Origin: Liriodendron chinense
Lineage: Eukaryota > Streptophyta > Magnoliopsida > Magnoliales > Magnoliaceae
Direction of reading: 5' to 3'
Length of the DNA: 64,000 nucleotides
Assembly: GCA_003013855.2 (NCBI GenBank)
Contig: PVNU02000424.1
Span: 744,001-808,000 of the forward strand
Below are positions 63,942 through 64,000 of this stretch, piece after piece (position 1 is the first letter of the stretch; every line of letters begins with the position of its first letter). The notes beneath the pieces are model-generated. The model did not search any database. It had not been told where the DNA came from and saw only the letters and a list, made by a program, of their open reading frames with translations. Position numbers and translations under genes: made by a program.

Positions 63942-64000
63942 TGGAGCTCCATTCTTGGGTCAATTGAGAGAAGTTTTTGAGAGCCCATTCCACACTTATC

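Larger units (their letters stand above)
63242..64000 (+). mobile_element. D-family LTR (copy L), truncated by the window
   Basis: It starts TGTTAGTGCACTTTT and follows the LTRs of D and J. The left duplication is GAATA (63237-63241), within an IFPIE codon run of pol. Only U3, promoter and the start of R are present (759 bp). It has the clearest palindrome array of all copies (63581-63887) and TATAAATA at 63934. Whether it is a solo LTR or a full element cannot be seen. Confidence 0.9.

Overview
This window looks like repeat-rich nuclear DNA of a flowering plant. Nearly all 64 kb can be assigned to LTR retrotransposons or their remnants. I see no host protein gene, rRNA gene or tRNA gene. Evidence for a plant is the presence of three plant-typical lineages: Athila, Tat/Ogre-like (with a second RNase H) and a Ty1/copia-like group primed by initiator tRNA-Met. 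Plant mobile domain sequence and plant-style LTR promoters agree with this. The many degenerate GTGGGNCCCACC units remind me of magnoliid genomes, but that is recollection, not a result.

Layout. 1-1633: truncated LTR of a family I call A/B/C. 1846-3963: a solo LTR of that family in the opposite orientation (target duplication GTCAT). 4206-6690 and about 11635-11869: an old Tat-like gag-pro remnant, split by a short DNA-transposon-like pair (5004-5697) and by a complete non-autonomous copia-like element D (6692-11629, duplication GAATA). From about 12304 to at least 36103 lies an old minus-strand copia-like element, G, which acts as a host for later insertions. These are a 4.1 kb solo LTR (12344-16433, ATACG), a 2.2 kb solo LTR (17597-19800), an 11.5 kb Athila element E (20812-32275, TTACT) that itself carries a D-family solo LTR (21295-23211), and an Athila solo LTR (33594-35306).

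Inside the 5' LTR of G sits a plus-strand, pol-less Athila derivative F (36104-47612). Its gag is split by a 4.4 kb solo LTR (38176-42599, ATAGA). The 3' LTR of F is in turn broken by a minus-strand Tat/Ogre-like element H (from 47613). The RT-RNase H gene of H is broken by a D-family LTR L (63242 onward, duplication GAATA), which runs off the window. The order of insertion is therefore G, then F, then H, then L.

The two most unusual signals are these. First, element H carries, between its integrase gene and 3' LTR and antisense to pol, what looks like a complete transcription unit: a TATA box, a probable leader intron, a plant-mobile-domain gene with an intron, and a second 821-codon gene with an intron, a SUMO-interaction-like motif and a conserved-looking aminotransferase-like/PMD-type core. 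Its in-frame stops fit C-to-T changes of CAG or CGA codons. Second, the U3 regions of unrelated LTR families carry arrays of perfect palindromes built on GACCGGTC, sometimes extended to GCCGACCGGTC, which contains the DRE/CRT core. They sit just upstream of the TATA box, with 53-67 bp spacing in L. In element G the same position holds a different palindrome series (TCGAT..ATCGA), suggesting that array sequence turns over while position is kept.
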